Assembly: GCF_009193135.1 (NCBI RefSeq) | Contig: NZ_VUKC01000004.1 | Span: 62,001-126,000, forward strand | Source of the DNA: Georgenia satyanarayanai | GTDB taxonomy: Bacteria; Actinomycetota; Actinomycetes; Actinomycetales; Actinomycetaceae | Direction: 5' to 3' | Length of the DNA: 64,000 bases | Shown: in pieces, positions 24,259-32,641 of the stretch | Position numbering within the stretch: position 1 is the first letter of the stretch | Layout of the letters: each line of letters begins with the position of its first letter | Translations under genes and position numbers: made by a program | Notes under the pieces: model-generated | Told to the model about the DNA's origin: nothing | What the model saw: only the letters and a program-made list of their open reading frames with translations | Databases searched by the model: none

Positions 24259-27039
24259 TCAGCTGGTGCTGCGCCGCCGAGCGCCGAGAGTGACGGCGCC
24301 ACCGGTGGCGAGCAGGAGAAGCGCGGCCAGGACCGGCGCGGCCGGGACACCCGTCGTCGGGAGGCGGCCGCCGGAGCCGGCGGGAGTCCTGTCCTCGCCC
24401 GCCCCGTCGTCGTCCGGCGTCGGGCTCTCGCTGCCGCTGCCGTCGGTCGGCTCCTCGCCGGGCACCTCGCCGTCGTCCGCGCCCGGGCGCACCTGGGCGA
24501 GCAGCCACTGGAGCGTGGCGCTGTCCTCGTACGTCGGCGCCGAGGCGAGGTGGTAGTCGGGCAGCGAGAACGCCTCGTCGCCGTACTCCGTCCACAGCGC
24601 CAGCTCGGCGATGCGCTCCTCGCTGAGGCCGCGGTCGCGGTAGGCCGCGACGAGGGCGTCGTAGGCCCCCTCGGCGTTCTCGACCGGCAGCAGGTGGTCG
24701 CTCGTACCGTGCGTGATCCACATCGGCACCTCGGCCGCGGCGATGAGGGCGTACTCGTCCTCGTCCGCCGCGAACCCGCCGGTGAGCAGCCCGCCCGCGA
24801 AGAGCTCGGGCCGCGTCGAGAACATCTCCCACATGAGCTGGGAGCCGTAGGACACCGACGTCGCGTACACCCGGCGCTCGTCGACCGAGAAGCGGCCGGT
24901 GAAGTCCTCGAGGAGCTGGAGCACCTGCGCGGCCTCGAGCTCCTTGCCAACGCGCGCGTTCTGCGGGGCGAGGACGATGACGTCCTCGTCGGTGCCGGTC
25001 CACTCCTCCTGGAACCACGCCGTCGCCGGCATGTCCGCGACGAGCTGGACCCGCTCGTTCTGCCCGTCGAAGCCCATCCCGTGCCCGGAGAGGGCGACGA
25101 CGAGCGGGTACTCCCGGGCCGGGTCGTAGCCGTCGGGCAGGCGGTAGTCGTAGCGGACGGTGAGGTCGTCACCCTCCACGCCGTCGACGTCGGACGCGAA
25201 GGTCGCGTGGACGAACTGGTCGACCTCGCGGTTGATCGCCGGCTCGGTCAGCGGCCACGCCGTGCCGGCGTCGCCGCGGGAGATGACGGCGCCGCTCGGG
25301 TCGTGCACGTCACCCGACTGGACCACCTCGGTGGGCTGGTCCGGGTTGATCTTCACCGAGCACAGGAAGGTCGGGCACAGGGACACCATGACGGTCCAGC
25401 CGCCGTTCGGGTCGTCCGCGAGGTCGAGGACGACGTACCGGCCGACGGCCTCGGGCCGGTCGCCGTCGAGGAGCCGGGCCGGGTCGTCGGTCGTGTAGAC
25501 GTCGGCGACGTCCCGCTCGACGAGGTTCTCCAGCTCCTCCAGGCCCGTGAACCGGAAGTTGTACGACGTGTCCCGGACGGTGAAGTCCTCGGGGCTCAGC
25601 CCGGCGGGGTCGACGACGTCGGCGTACTCGAGCACGACGCCGGTCACCTGCTGCCCGAAGGAGGACACCTCGGTGACCGGGGTGACGCTCTCGATCCGGT
25701 TGGGGGAGCGGTCCTGCGCGAGCACCCACTGGAGGATCGAGCTGTCGCTGTAGGTCGGGCCGGTAGCCGCGTGGTAGTCGGGGTAGGTGAACGCGTCGTC
25801 GCCGTACTCGGTGAAGCGCACCAGCTCGTCCGCGGCGGTGGCACCGGCGTCGGTGTACGCCGCGCGGAGCAGCTCCGCGGAGGTCCGCCCAAAGGTCGGG
25901 GGCAGGACCGGGTCGCTCGTCGCGTGGGTGATCCACACCGGGGTCCGTGCGGTGGCGATGGACGCGGCCTGCTCCTCGCTCACCGGGAACCCGGAGACGA
26001 TGAGCGCCGCGTCGAAGAGCTCGGGCTGGTCCGCCATGAGGTTCCACGCGATGGTCGAGCCCCACGAGAACGTCGTGACGTAGGTGCGGTCCGCGTCGAC
26101 GCTGTACTCGTCGGTGAACTGCTCGAGCAGCGCGCGCACCGAGGTCCACTCCACCTCGTCGTCGCCGCGGACGTTCTGCGGCGCCAGGACGATGACGTCC
26201 TCCTCGCTGCCGGTCCACCCGGGCTGCGCCCAGGAGGTGGCCATGATGTCGACGGCGACGTTGACCCCGAGGTTCTCCCCGTCGAAGCCGGAGCCCCAGC
26301 CGTGGAGGACGACGACGAGCGGGTAGGAGCGTGCCGGGTCGTAGTCGTCCGGCAGGCGGTAGGAGTACGGCAGGTCCGCGCCGGGGAAGGGCATGACGTC
26401 GGTGCGGAACTCGTCGGCGACGAGGTCGAGCGGCGCCTCGGTCATCGGCACCGCGTCGTCGGACCCGGCGGCGAGCAGCGGCGCGGGCGCGCCGCCGGCC
26501 GCGTAGCCGTGGACGTCCCCGAGCTGGACGAGCCGGGTGGGCAGCGACTCCCGGACCTTCTCCGAGCACAGGAAGCCCTCGCACATGGAACGGACGACCG
26601 TGTTGCCACCGCGGTCGGTGGGGTCGAGCTCGACGACGACGTAGGCCCCGCGGGTCGAGGAGCCGTCGGCCCGGAGGGCGGGCCCGTCGCTCGTGTAGAC
26701 GGCGGTGACGGTGCGCGGCTCGAGCGCGTCGAGGTCGGCGGGGTCGTGGGCCCGGAAGTTGTACGGGCTGTCCAGGACCGCGAAGTCGTCCGTCGAGAGG
26801 TCCGTGGGGTCGACGTCGGCGCCGTACTCGACGGCGACGGCGACGACCTTCTGCCCGAAGGTGAGGACCTGGGTGATGGGCGTGATGCTCACGATGCCCT
26901 CGTCCGGGGGCGGGGAGGTGGCGGCCGTCGCCGGGCCGGCAGCGGCGAGGCCACCGAGGGCGAGAGCCAGGGGCACGGCGAGCGCGCGGAGCAGCCGCCG
27001 GGCGCGCTGACGGGGTGGGTGGGGTGTCGTTGTCGGCAT
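24259..27039 (-). CDS. Wall-anchored protein with two esterase (alpha/beta-hydrolase) domains, LPTTG motif
   Basis: A 926-residue surface protein; the start has GAAGGAGA. Signal peptide 1-39 (GPATAA). Two homologous halves follow, about 48-446 and 447-850. Each half has an Ig-like domain (ITQVLTFGQKVVAVAVEYG / VTEVSSFGQQVTGVVLEYA) and a PHB-depolymerase/feruloyl-esterase-like hydrolase. Oxyanion loops are LHGWGSGFDGEN and LSGHGMGFDGQN. The likely nucleophile Ser lies in TTFSWGS (about 325) and TSVSYGS (about 730), T/V-x-S-x-G instead of G-x-S-x-G. His is near TFPDYH-like ends (TYPDYH, SLPDYH). A Thr/Pro/Gly linker leads to LPTTG (893-897), a hydrophobic helix and RRR, the sortase signal. A LacI operator controls it. 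Confidence 0.87.
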   Translation of the reverse strand: MPTTTPHPPRQRARRLLRALAVPLALALGGLAAAGPATAATSPPPDEGIVSITPITQVLTFGQKVVAVAVEYGADVDPTDLSTDDFAVLDSPYNFRAHDPADLDALEPRTVTAVYTSDGPALRADGSSTRGAYVVVELDPTDRGGNTVVRSMCEGFLCSEKVRESLPTRLVQLGDVHGYAAGGAPAPLLAAGSDDAVPMTEAPLDLVADEFRTDVMPFPGADLPYSYRLPDDYDPARSYPLVVVLHGWGSGFDGENLGVNVAVDIMATSWAQPGWTGSEEDVIVLAPQNVRGDDEVEWTSVRALLEQFTDEYSVDADRTYVTTFSWGSTIAWNLMADQPELFDAALIVSGFPVSEEQAASIATARTPVWITHATSDPVLPPTFGRTSAELLRAAYTDAGATAADELVRFTEYGDDAFTYPDYHAATGPTYSDSSILQWVLAQDRSPNRIESVTPVTEVSSFGQQVTGVVLEYADVVDPAGLSPEDFTVRDTSYNFRFTGLEELENLVERDVADVYTTDDPARLLDGDRPEAVGRYVVLDLADDPNGGWTVMVSLCPTFLCSVKINPDQPTEVVQSGDVHDPSGAVISRGDAGTAWPLTEPAINREVDQFVHATFASDVDGVEGDDLTVRYDYRLPDGYDPAREYPLVVALSGHGMGFDGQNERVQLVADMPATAWFQEEWTGTDEDVIVLAPQNARVGKELEAAQVLQLLEDFTGRFSVDERRVYATSVSYGSQLMWEMFSTRPELFAGGLLTGGFAADEDEYALIAAAEVPMWITHGTSDHLLPVENAEGAYDALVAAYRDRGLSEERIAELALWTEYGDEAFSLPDYHLASAPTYEDSATLQWLLAQVRPGADDGEVPGEEPTDGSGSESPTPDDDGAGEDRTPAGSGGRLPTTGVPAAPVLAALLLLATGGAVTLGARRRSTS

Positions 27040-27070
27040 GGGTCTCCTTCGACCGGCTCGGATGAGCGTG

Positions 27071-27088
27071 TGCTAAAACGATGTAGCA
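27071..27088. promoter_or_regulatory. LacI-type operator of the wall-anchored esterase
   Basis: TGCTAAAACGATGTAGCA is an imperfect palindrome around a central CG. It is nearly the same as TGCTAACTCGATTTAGCC at 28413-28430, in front of the importer. It sits immediately downstream of a good promoter on the minus strand, the position for repression by the LacI protein encoded next door. Confidence 0.75.
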
Positions 27089-27090
27089 GG

Positions 27091-27119
27091 AGGTTACGGG
27101 TGCGCTGAGGCGAGGTCAA
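27091..27119 (-). promoter_or_regulatory. Promoter of the wall-anchored esterase gene
   Basis: On the minus strand TTGACC (27114-27119) and TAACCT (27091-27096) are spaced by 17 bases. The LacI operator begins 2 bases past the -10. Confidence 0.6.
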
Positions 27120-27173
27120 CGGCGTCCGCGCCGTGGACTCGGGCGGTGTCTGGCGTGCCGGTGACTGACCGCC

Positions 27174-27235
27174 GCCGACAACTCGGCTGTCGGCGACAAG
27201 TCGGCTGTCGGCGACAAGTCGGCTGTCGGCGGGGG
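27174..27235. repeat. 18-bp repeat array, three to four units
   Basis: Three direct units of ACA(A/C)(G/T)TCGGCTGTCGGCG follow a partial inverted copy, CCGCCGACA. Each unit can fold (CGACA...TGTCG). The array lies just past the LacI stop (27266) and before the esterase promoter, so it probably ends LacI transcription. The same unit recurs at 34.2, 36.2 and 59.1 kb. Confidence 0.8.
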
Positions 27236-27265
27236 CCGGGGGGCGGGGGCCGGGGGCCGAGGGGG

Positions 27266-28324
27266 CTAGCTGCGGCGGGGGGCGAGGGAGCCGCGGGTAC
27301 GCAGGGGCATGTCGACGGTGTGGACGCCACGCGAGAGCGGGTGGCGCTCGCTGTCCTGCAGGGCGGTGACGAGCATGTCGACCGCCATGCGGCCGAGCGT
27401 GCGGTGCGGGATCGCGAAGGTCGTGAGGGCGGGCCGGAGCCAGCCGGCGAGGGGGGCGTCGTCGAAGGAGATGATCGAGGTGTCCTCCGGGACCCGGAGA
27501 CCCGCCTCCTGCAGGGCCTGGTAGGCGCCGAAGGCCAGGCGGTCGTTGAAGCAGATGAGAGCCTCCGGCACGGTGCCGCGCTCGAGCAGGTCGTGGACCG
27601 CCTCCCAGCCGTGGGCGGGGTTCCACGAGCGGTAGGGGTACCCGGACGCCGGCGGGACACCCGCCTCGGCGAGCACCTCGAGCATCCCGGTGAGGCGCAG
27701 GTGGCCGGCCTCCGAGGCGGCCGGCGCGTCCGCGAGGCCCGGGCCGGCGCCGATGAGGTGGATGTCCCGGTGCCCGGCCGTGAGCAGCTGCTCCGCGGCC
27801 GCGCGGCCAGCTGCGTGCTCGTCCGGGATGATCGAGGTGAGCTGCCGGCCCTCCGGTGGCAGCGCGTTGAGCAGGACCGTGGGGAGGGTGTCCAGCTCCT
27901 CGGGTAGGGCCTCGCGCTGACGCGTGAACATCGAGGCGAGGATGAGCCCGTCGACGCGGTGGTCGAGCATCGCCTCCACCGCCTGGCGCTCCTGTGCGGC
28001 GCCACCGCCGGTCTCGCTCATGAAGAGCATGAAGCCGCTGTCACGTGCCGCGGCCAGCGCGCCGCGGATCATGCCACCGGCGAGCTGGGAGGAGGCCACC
28101 GTGTCGGAGACGAAGCCGATGGTGTTCGTCGACCCCTTGCGCAGCCCGACGGAGATCGTGTTCCGCCGGTAGCCCAGCGTCTCGGCCGCGGCACGCACGC
28201 GCTCGTGCACGGCGTCGGAGATGCGCAGCTCGCGGCCGCGGCCGCTGAGCACGAGGGAGGCGGTCGACGACGACACGCCCGCGTGTCGTGCGACGTCTGC
28301 CAGCGTGACGCGCTTGCTCGTCAT
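27266..28324 (-). CDS. LacI family transcriptional regulator
   Basis: A 352-residue repressor. The N-terminal helix-turn-helix is VTLADVARHAGVSSSTASLVLSGRGRE, with the hinge helix in VHERVRAAAETLGYRRN. The C-terminal PBP-like sensor has NTIGFVSDTVASSQLAGGMI, RVDGLILASMF, GHRDIHLIGAGP, PEALICFNDRLAFGAYQAL and STIISFDDAPLA-like blocks. It is divergent from the importer operon at 28474 and upstream of the esterase. The two matching operators at 27071 and 28413 make it the likely shared repressor, released by the imported sugar. Confidence 0.95.
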   Translation of the reverse strand: MTSKRVTLADVARHAGVSSSTASLVLSGRGRELRISDAVHERVRAAAETLGYRRNTISVGLRKGSTNTIGFVSDTVASSQLAGGMIRGALAAARDSGFMLFMSETGGGAAQERQAVEAMLDHRVDGLILASMFTRQREALPEELDTLPTVLLNALPPEGRQLTSIIPDEHAAGRAAAEQLLTAGHRDIHLIGAGPGLADAPAASEAGHLRLTGMLEVLAEAGVPPASGYPYRSWNPAHGWEAVHDLLERGTVPEALICFNDRLAFGAYQALQEAGLRVPEDTSIISFDDAPLAGWLRPALTTFAIPHRTLGRMAVDMLVTALQDSERHPLSRGVHTVDMPLRTRGSLAPRRS

Positions 28325-28378
28325 GGCCCTCCTCTCGGCGCCTCACGGTAACGGTTCGGTGACCGCATCGGGGCCACC

Positions 28379-28408
28379 TTGACACACGTCACAGTGAATG
28401 GTCATATG
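28379..28408 (+). promoter_or_regulatory. Promoter of the importer/sucrose phosphorylase operon
   Basis: TTGACA (28379-28384) and CATATG (28403-28408), 18 bases apart. The LacI operator follows 4 bases later. Confidence 0.65.
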
Positions 28409-28412
28409 TGCC

Positions 28413-28430
28413 TGCTAACTCGATTTAGCC
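28413..28430. promoter_or_regulatory. LacI-type operator of the importer operon
   Basis: TGCTAACTCGATTTAGCC, an imperfect palindrome centred on CG. It lies across the expected transcription start and matches the operator at 27071-27088 in 13 of 18 positions by eye. Confidence 0.75.
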
Positions 28431-28473
28431 GGCACGTCCCCCGCGTGCCTGCCCCCTCTGAAGGGAGATAACG

Positions 28474-29859
28474 GTGTCTCACACCCCCTCATCCTCCCGG
28501 CGTCGGTCGCGCTCCACCGTGACCGCGCTGGGTCTCACCGGCATGCTCGCGCTGTCGGCCTGCTCCGCCCCCGGCGCGAGCTCCGACGACGAGCCCAGCG
28601 CCCCCGCGGGTGCGACGGACTCGGCCACCGCCTCGGGTGAGGCACCCGGCTGCGGCGAGGACGCCGTCGTCGTCGACGCGTACGTCGAGACCGGGTTCCC
28701 GCTCTTCCGCGAGCTGGCGGACGAGTTCACGGCACAGTTCCCCAACGTCACCTTCGACATCCGCGAGGACCAGTTCGCTGTCCTCACGCAGAACGCTCCC
28801 CGCGTCCTGGCGGACGACCCGCCGGACCTCATGCGCCTGCCGCAGATGAGTGAGTTGGCCTCCGACGGACTCCTCCTCAACCTCGACTCCTACGCCGAGG
28901 CCTACGGCTGGGACGAGTGGCCCTCCTCCCAGCTCGAGCAGATGCGGGTGGACGACGAGGGGCGCCGCGGCTCCGGCCCGCTCTACGCGATGGGCATGAA
29001 CTTCTCGATGACCGGCGTCTTCTACAACAAGGCGCTCGCCGAGGAGATCGGGATGACCGAGCCTCCGGCCACCCTCGAGGAGCTCGACGGCTACCTGCAG
29101 GCGGCCGTCGACGCGGGCATCACGCCCAGCGCCCAGTTCAACGGTGGCGCCACCGGTGGGCTCGCCTTCCCGCTCCAGATGCTCATGGCCTCCTACGGTG
29201 AGCCCGCCGAGGTCAACAGCTGGGTCTACCAGCAGGAGGGCGCGACCATCGACACGCCCACCAACCTCCAGGCCGTCGAGCACCTCGAGCGCTGGATCGA
29301 CGCCGGCTACTTCGCCGACGACATCAACTCCCTCGACTACTCCCAGTCGATGTCGCGCTTCCTCGAGGGGGACAACCTCGTCTTCTTCAACGGTGACTGG
29401 GAGTCGGGCACCTTCGACTCGCAGATCCCCGGCGAGATCGGCTTCTTCCTCATGCCGCCCGTCGAGGAGGGCGGGTCCGTCGGTGCGATGTCGGCGCCGC
29501 TGACCTACGGGATCGGCGCCGGCGCGGAGAACGCCGACTGCGCGGCCGACTTCCTCAACTGGATCGCGACCGACGAGACCGCCCGCACGATCGCCGTCGA
29601 GGTCGGCGGCTCTCACCCGATGGGCCCGGTCGACGCCTTCATGCCCGAGGTCGACGAGGACTCCGTGACGGCGCAGACCCTGGCCGCCGGCGTCACCATC
29701 GGCGAGGACAACGGCTCCATGGACTTCATCGCCAACGCCACCGGCGGCATCTACGCCAAGGGCTGGACGCCGAACCTCCAGAAGCTCGTCGCCGGGCAGA
29801 TCGAGGCCGCCGACCTGCTGCCGGCCGTCCAGGCGGAGTACGAGAACGAGATCGGCTGA
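28474..29859 (+). CDS. Sugar ABC transporter substrate-binding lipoprotein (family 1, MalE-like)
   Basis: A 461-residue lipoprotein starting at a GTG 7 nt after AAGGGAG. Lipobox LALSACSA, then a Ser/Glu-rich linker. The mature domain is a COG1653 solute-binding protein: FPLFRELADEFTAQFPNVTF, DDPPDLMRLPQMSELASDGL, YAMGMNFSMTGVFYNKALAE, LEGDNLVFFNGDWESGTF and APLTYGIGAGAENADCAADF. It binds an oligosaccharide outside the membrane. It is the first gene of the operon that ends in sucrose phosphorylase, so sucrose or a sucrose derivative is the favoured ligand. Confidence 0.94.
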   Translation: MSHTPSSSRRRSRSTVTALGLTGMLALSACSAPGASSDDEPSAPAGATDSATASGEAPGCGEDAVVVDAYVETGFPLFRELADEFTAQFPNVTFDIREDQFAVLTQNAPRVLADDPPDLMRLPQMSELASDGLLLNLDSYAEAYGWDEWPSSQLEQMRVDDEGRRGSGPLYAMGMNFSMTGVFYNKALAEEIGMTEPPATLEELDGYLQAAVDAGITPSAQFNGGATGGLAFPLQMLMASYGEPAEVNSWVYQQEGATIDTPTNLQAVEHLERWIDAGYFADDINSLDYSQSMSRFLEGDNLVFFNGDWESGTFDSQIPGEIGFFLMPPVEEGGSVGAMSAPLTYGIGAGAENADCAADFLNWIATDETARTIAVEVGGSHPMGPVDAFMPEVDEDSVTAQTLAAGVTIGEDNGSMDFIANATGGIYAKGWTPNLQKLVAGQIEAADLLPAVQAEYENEIG

Positions 29860-29863
29860 CCCG

Positions 29864-30826
29864 ATGTCCGACCTGACCATCTCCCGGCTCACGCCGGAGG
29901 CGGACGCGCGGGCGGAGCTCCCGCCCGCGCGTCCGGGTCGGCGCGGGACGTGGGCGCGCCGCCGTCGCTCGGCGGCGGCGCTCGCCCTCGTCCTGCCGGC
30001 CGCCTTCTTCTACGTCGCCTTCGTCCTGCGCCCCATCCTCTTCACGGTCCAGTACTCGCTGTACGACTGGAACGGGGTCACCGAGGCGACGTGGGTGGGC
30101 ACGGAGAACTACGCCCGCCTCTTCTCCGACCCGGAGATGTTCGGGCCGATCCTCAACGCCCTCCAGCTCATCGTCTACTTCAGCTTCGTCCCCGTCACCC
30201 TCGGGCTCGTCGCCGCCGCGATCATCCGCAAGTTCGCCACCAGCCGCCTCGCGATCGTCGGGCGCACCGTGCTGTTCCTGCCGCAGGTCATCCCGCTCGT
30301 CGCGGCCGGCATCATGTGGACCTGGATCATGGCGACCGACGGCGTCCTCAACCAGTTCCTGCGCTTCATCGGCCTCGGCTCGATCACCCGCGCCTGGCTC
30401 GGCGACTTCGACACCGCGCTGCCCGGCGTCGGCGTCATCGGTGCGTGGGTGTCCCTCGGCCTGTGCCTCGTCCTCCTCCTCGCGGGCATGTCGAAGATCG
30501 ACCCGGCCCTCTACGAGGCCGCCCGGCTCGACGGCGCGGGACCGATCCGCGAGTTCTGGTCGGTCACCCTCCCGAGCCTGCGCCAGGAGCTCGCCGTGTG
30601 CCTCACCGTCACGGTCATCTCGGCCCTCGCCAGCTTCGACATCATCTACATCTCCACCCAGGGCGGCCCGGGCAACAGCACCCTCGTGCCCGGCCTCGAG
30701 ATCTACTACCTCGCGTTCTTCCAGCGTGAGGTCGGCCAGGCCTCCGCCCTCGCCGTCGCGCTCATGGTGCTCGTCCTCATCGTCGTCATCCCGCTTCAGC
30801 GGCTCATCCGAGGCAGGGAGCAGTGA
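29864..30826 (+). CDS. Sugar ABC transporter permease (MalF-like)
   Basis: A 320-residue permease with a 35-residue polar N-terminus and about six helices. The EAA loop reads YEAARLDGAGPIREFWSVTL near residue 215, the docking site for the ATPase. FLPQVIPLVAAGIMWTWI and STQGGPGNSTLVPGLEIYY are typical MalF-class blocks. The start is 4 bases past the binding-protein stop. The operon contains no ATPase gene; a shared MsmK/MalK-type ATPase encoded elsewhere is normally used by such systems in actinobacteria. Confidence 0.94.
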   Translation: MSDLTISRLTPEADARAELPPARPGRRGTWARRRRSAAALALVLPAAFFYVAFVLRPILFTVQYSLYDWNGVTEATWVGTENYARLFSDPEMFGPILNALQLIVYFSFVPVTLGLVAAAIIRKFATSRLAIVGRTVLFLPQVIPLVAAGIMWTWIMATDGVLNQFLRFIGLGSITRAWLGDFDTALPGVGVIGAWVSLGLCLVLLLAGMSKIDPALYEAARLDGAGPIREFWSVTLPSLRQELAVCLTVTVISALASFDIIYISTQGGPGNSTLVPGLEIYYLAFFQREVGQASALAVALMVLVLIVVIPLQRLIRGREQ

Positions 30827-31647
30827 AGACCTCCGCAAGCGAGCTCTGGCTCGGCCGGCTCGTCCTGGTGATCCTCATGGTGATCACCCTCGTCCCCTTC
30901 GTCACGCTCTTCGTCACGGCCCTCCACCCGACCGGGACGTACCCGGCCGGCCTCTCGTGGCCCGAGGAGCCCCAGTGGGGCAACTTCCTCAGCGCCTTCC
31001 AGGCCGCGAACATGCAGAAGCTGCTCCTCTCGAGCGTCCTCATCGAGCTCGGCGTCGTGCCGCTCGCGCTGCTCATCAGCACCCTCGCGGGCTTCGCGCT
31101 CGGGCACCTGCGCCCGCCGGGCAGCCGGTGGATCTTCCTCGTGTTCCTCCTCGGCCTCACGCTGCCCTTCGAGGGCATCATCGTGCCGCTGTACTACCAG
31201 ATGCGTGACGTCGGCCTGCTCAACACCCGGTGGGCCATCATCCTGCCGCTGCTCGGACTGTTCATGCCCTTCGCGGTCATGTGGATGCGCGCGCACTTCG
31301 TCAACATGCCCGAGGACATCTCCGAGGCGGCCCGGATCGACGGCGCGAACAACCTCCAGCTGTTCAGCCGGATCCACGTGCCGCTGTCGATGCCCGCGCT
31401 GTCCTCGCTGGCGATCCTCATGTTCCTGTGGACGTGGAACCAATTCCTCCTCGCGGTGGTCCTCGTCGACGACCCGACGAAACGGACGATGGCCGGCGCC
31501 CTCGGTGCCTTCCAGGGGCAGTGGGGCACCGACATCCCGCTCCTGTGCGCCGGCTCGCTCCTCATCCTTACGCCCACCCTGCTCGTCTTCCTCATCTTCC
31601 AGCGGCACTTCGTCGCCGCCCTCCTCCAGGGTGCGGTCAAGGGATGA
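30823..31647 (+). CDS. Sugar ABC transporter permease (MalG-like)
   Basis: A 274-residue permease from a GTG overlapping the previous stop by 4 bases. Six helices. The EAA loop is SEAARIDGANNLQLFSRIHV, and the pre-loop segment LGLFMPFAVMWMRAHFVNMP is typical. It pairs with the MalF-like subunit. Its stop overlaps the start of the esterase gene (ATGA), so transport and ester hydrolysis are translationally coupled. Confidence 0.94.
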   Translation: MKTSASELWLGRLVLVILMVITLVPFVTLFVTALHPTGTYPAGLSWPEEPQWGNFLSAFQAANMQKLLLSSVLIELGVVPLALLISTLAGFALGHLRPPGSRWIFLVFLLGLTLPFEGIIVPLYYQMRDVGLLNTRWAIILPLLGLFMPFAVMWMRAHFVNMPEDISEAARIDGANNLQLFSRIHVPLSMPALSSLAILMFLWTWNQFLLAVVLVDDPTKRTMAGALGAFQGQWGTDIPLLCAGSLLILTPTLLVFLIFQRHFVAALLQGAVKG

Positions 31648-32609
31648 GCACGACGACGCCCCCTCCGCTCGACCCGGCGATCGCGCTCGCCCTCGCGGCG
31701 GACCCGGACGCCGTCGTCGGGATGACGGCCGAGGACATCCCGGTGCTCCGTGCCCGCGCGGTGCCCGTCCCCGAGCACGAGGTCACCCGGTACGGGACCT
31801 TCGAGCGCACGGACCTGCGGTTCCGCTCCGCCGCGGACGGCGCCGCCGTCCCGGTGGTGCTCCTGCGGCCCGTCCGGACGAGCGGGCCGCTGCCGGTCCT
31901 GTTCCACATCCACGGCGGCGGACTGGTGCTCGGCGGCCCGCTCGACGACCTGTCGGCCACGCTCGACCTCGCCGCCCGCACCGGCTGCGCGGTGGCGACG
32001 GTCGACTACCGGCTCGCGCCCGAGCACCCGTACCCGACGCCGCTGCTCGACTGCTACGGCGGCCTCGTAGGGGTGCACGAGACGGCGCGCGAGTGGAACC
32101 TCGACCCCACCCGGATCGTCGTCAGCGGGGTGAGCGCTGGGGGCGGCCTGGCCGCCGCCGTCACCCTGTGGTCGCGGGACCACGACGGGCCGGACCTGCT
32201 CGGCCAGCTCCTCGTGTGCCCCATGCTCGACGACCGCAACGCCTCCTTCTCCGCCCGGCAGATGCGCGGGGCCGGCACGTGGGACCTCACCGCGAACGCG
32301 ACGGCGTGGCACGCCTACCTCGGTGACGCCGCCGCCGGACCCGACGTCCCCGTCCACGCGGCGCCCGGCCGCGCGGAGGATCTGCGCGGCCTGCCGCCGG
32401 CCTTCGTCGACGTCGCCTCCGTGGAGACCTTCCGCGACGAGTGCGTGGCCTACGCCAACCGCATCTGGCAGTGCGGCGGCGCCGCGGAGCTGCACGTGTG
32501 GCCCGGCGGCAACCACGCCTTCGACTTCCTCGCCCCGTGGGCACCGCTCTCGCAGGACGCCCGCGCCGCGCGACTCGCGTGGCTGCGCCGCCTCCTGCTC
32601 GACGCGTGA
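31644..32609 (+). CDS. Cytosolic alpha/beta-hydrolase of the HSL (GDXG) esterase family
   Basis: A 321-residue esterase without signal peptide. The HSL family marks are HIHGGGLVLGG (oxyanion hole HGGG, about 94-97), VDYRLAPEHPYPTPLLDCY, the nucleophile elbow GVSAGGG (Ser near 157) and a C-terminal GGNHAFDFLAPWA with the catalytic His. Such enzymes hydrolyse short-chain esters, including acetylated sugars. Its position between a sugar permease and sucrose phosphorylase suggests deacylation of an imported acylated sugar; this is inference. It is tightly coupled to the permease by a 4-base overlap. Confidence 0.92.
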   Translation: MSTTTPPPLDPAIALALAADPDAVVGMTAEDIPVLRARAVPVPEHEVTRYGTFERTDLRFRSAADGAAVPVVLLRPVRTSGPLPVLFHIHGGGLVLGGPLDDLSATLDLAARTGCAVATVDYRLAPEHPYPTPLLDCYGGLVGVHETAREWNLDPTRIVVSGVSAGGGLAAAVTLWSRDHDGPDLLGQLLVCPMLDDRNASFSARQMRGAGTWDLTANATAWHAYLGDAAAGPDVPVHAAPGRAEDLRGLPPAFVDVASVETFRDECVAYANRIWQCGGAAELHVWPGGNHAFDFLAPWAPLSQDARAARLAWLRRLLLDA

Positions 32610-32641
32610 GCCCGCCTCCCCACCCGACCGAAGGACCTCCA

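Noticed and set aside
23779-27108. A 1109-codon plus-strand frame across the G/C-run block and antisense to the esterase
   Set aside because: It passes through the suspect low-complexity block, has no domain, and opposes a gene with clear catalytic motifs and a sortase signal.
32441-32641. Upstream extension of the sucrose phosphorylase frame
   Set aside because: It overlaps the end of the esterase gene in another frame; the GTG at 32642 has a ribosome site and aligns with the bifidobacterial start.
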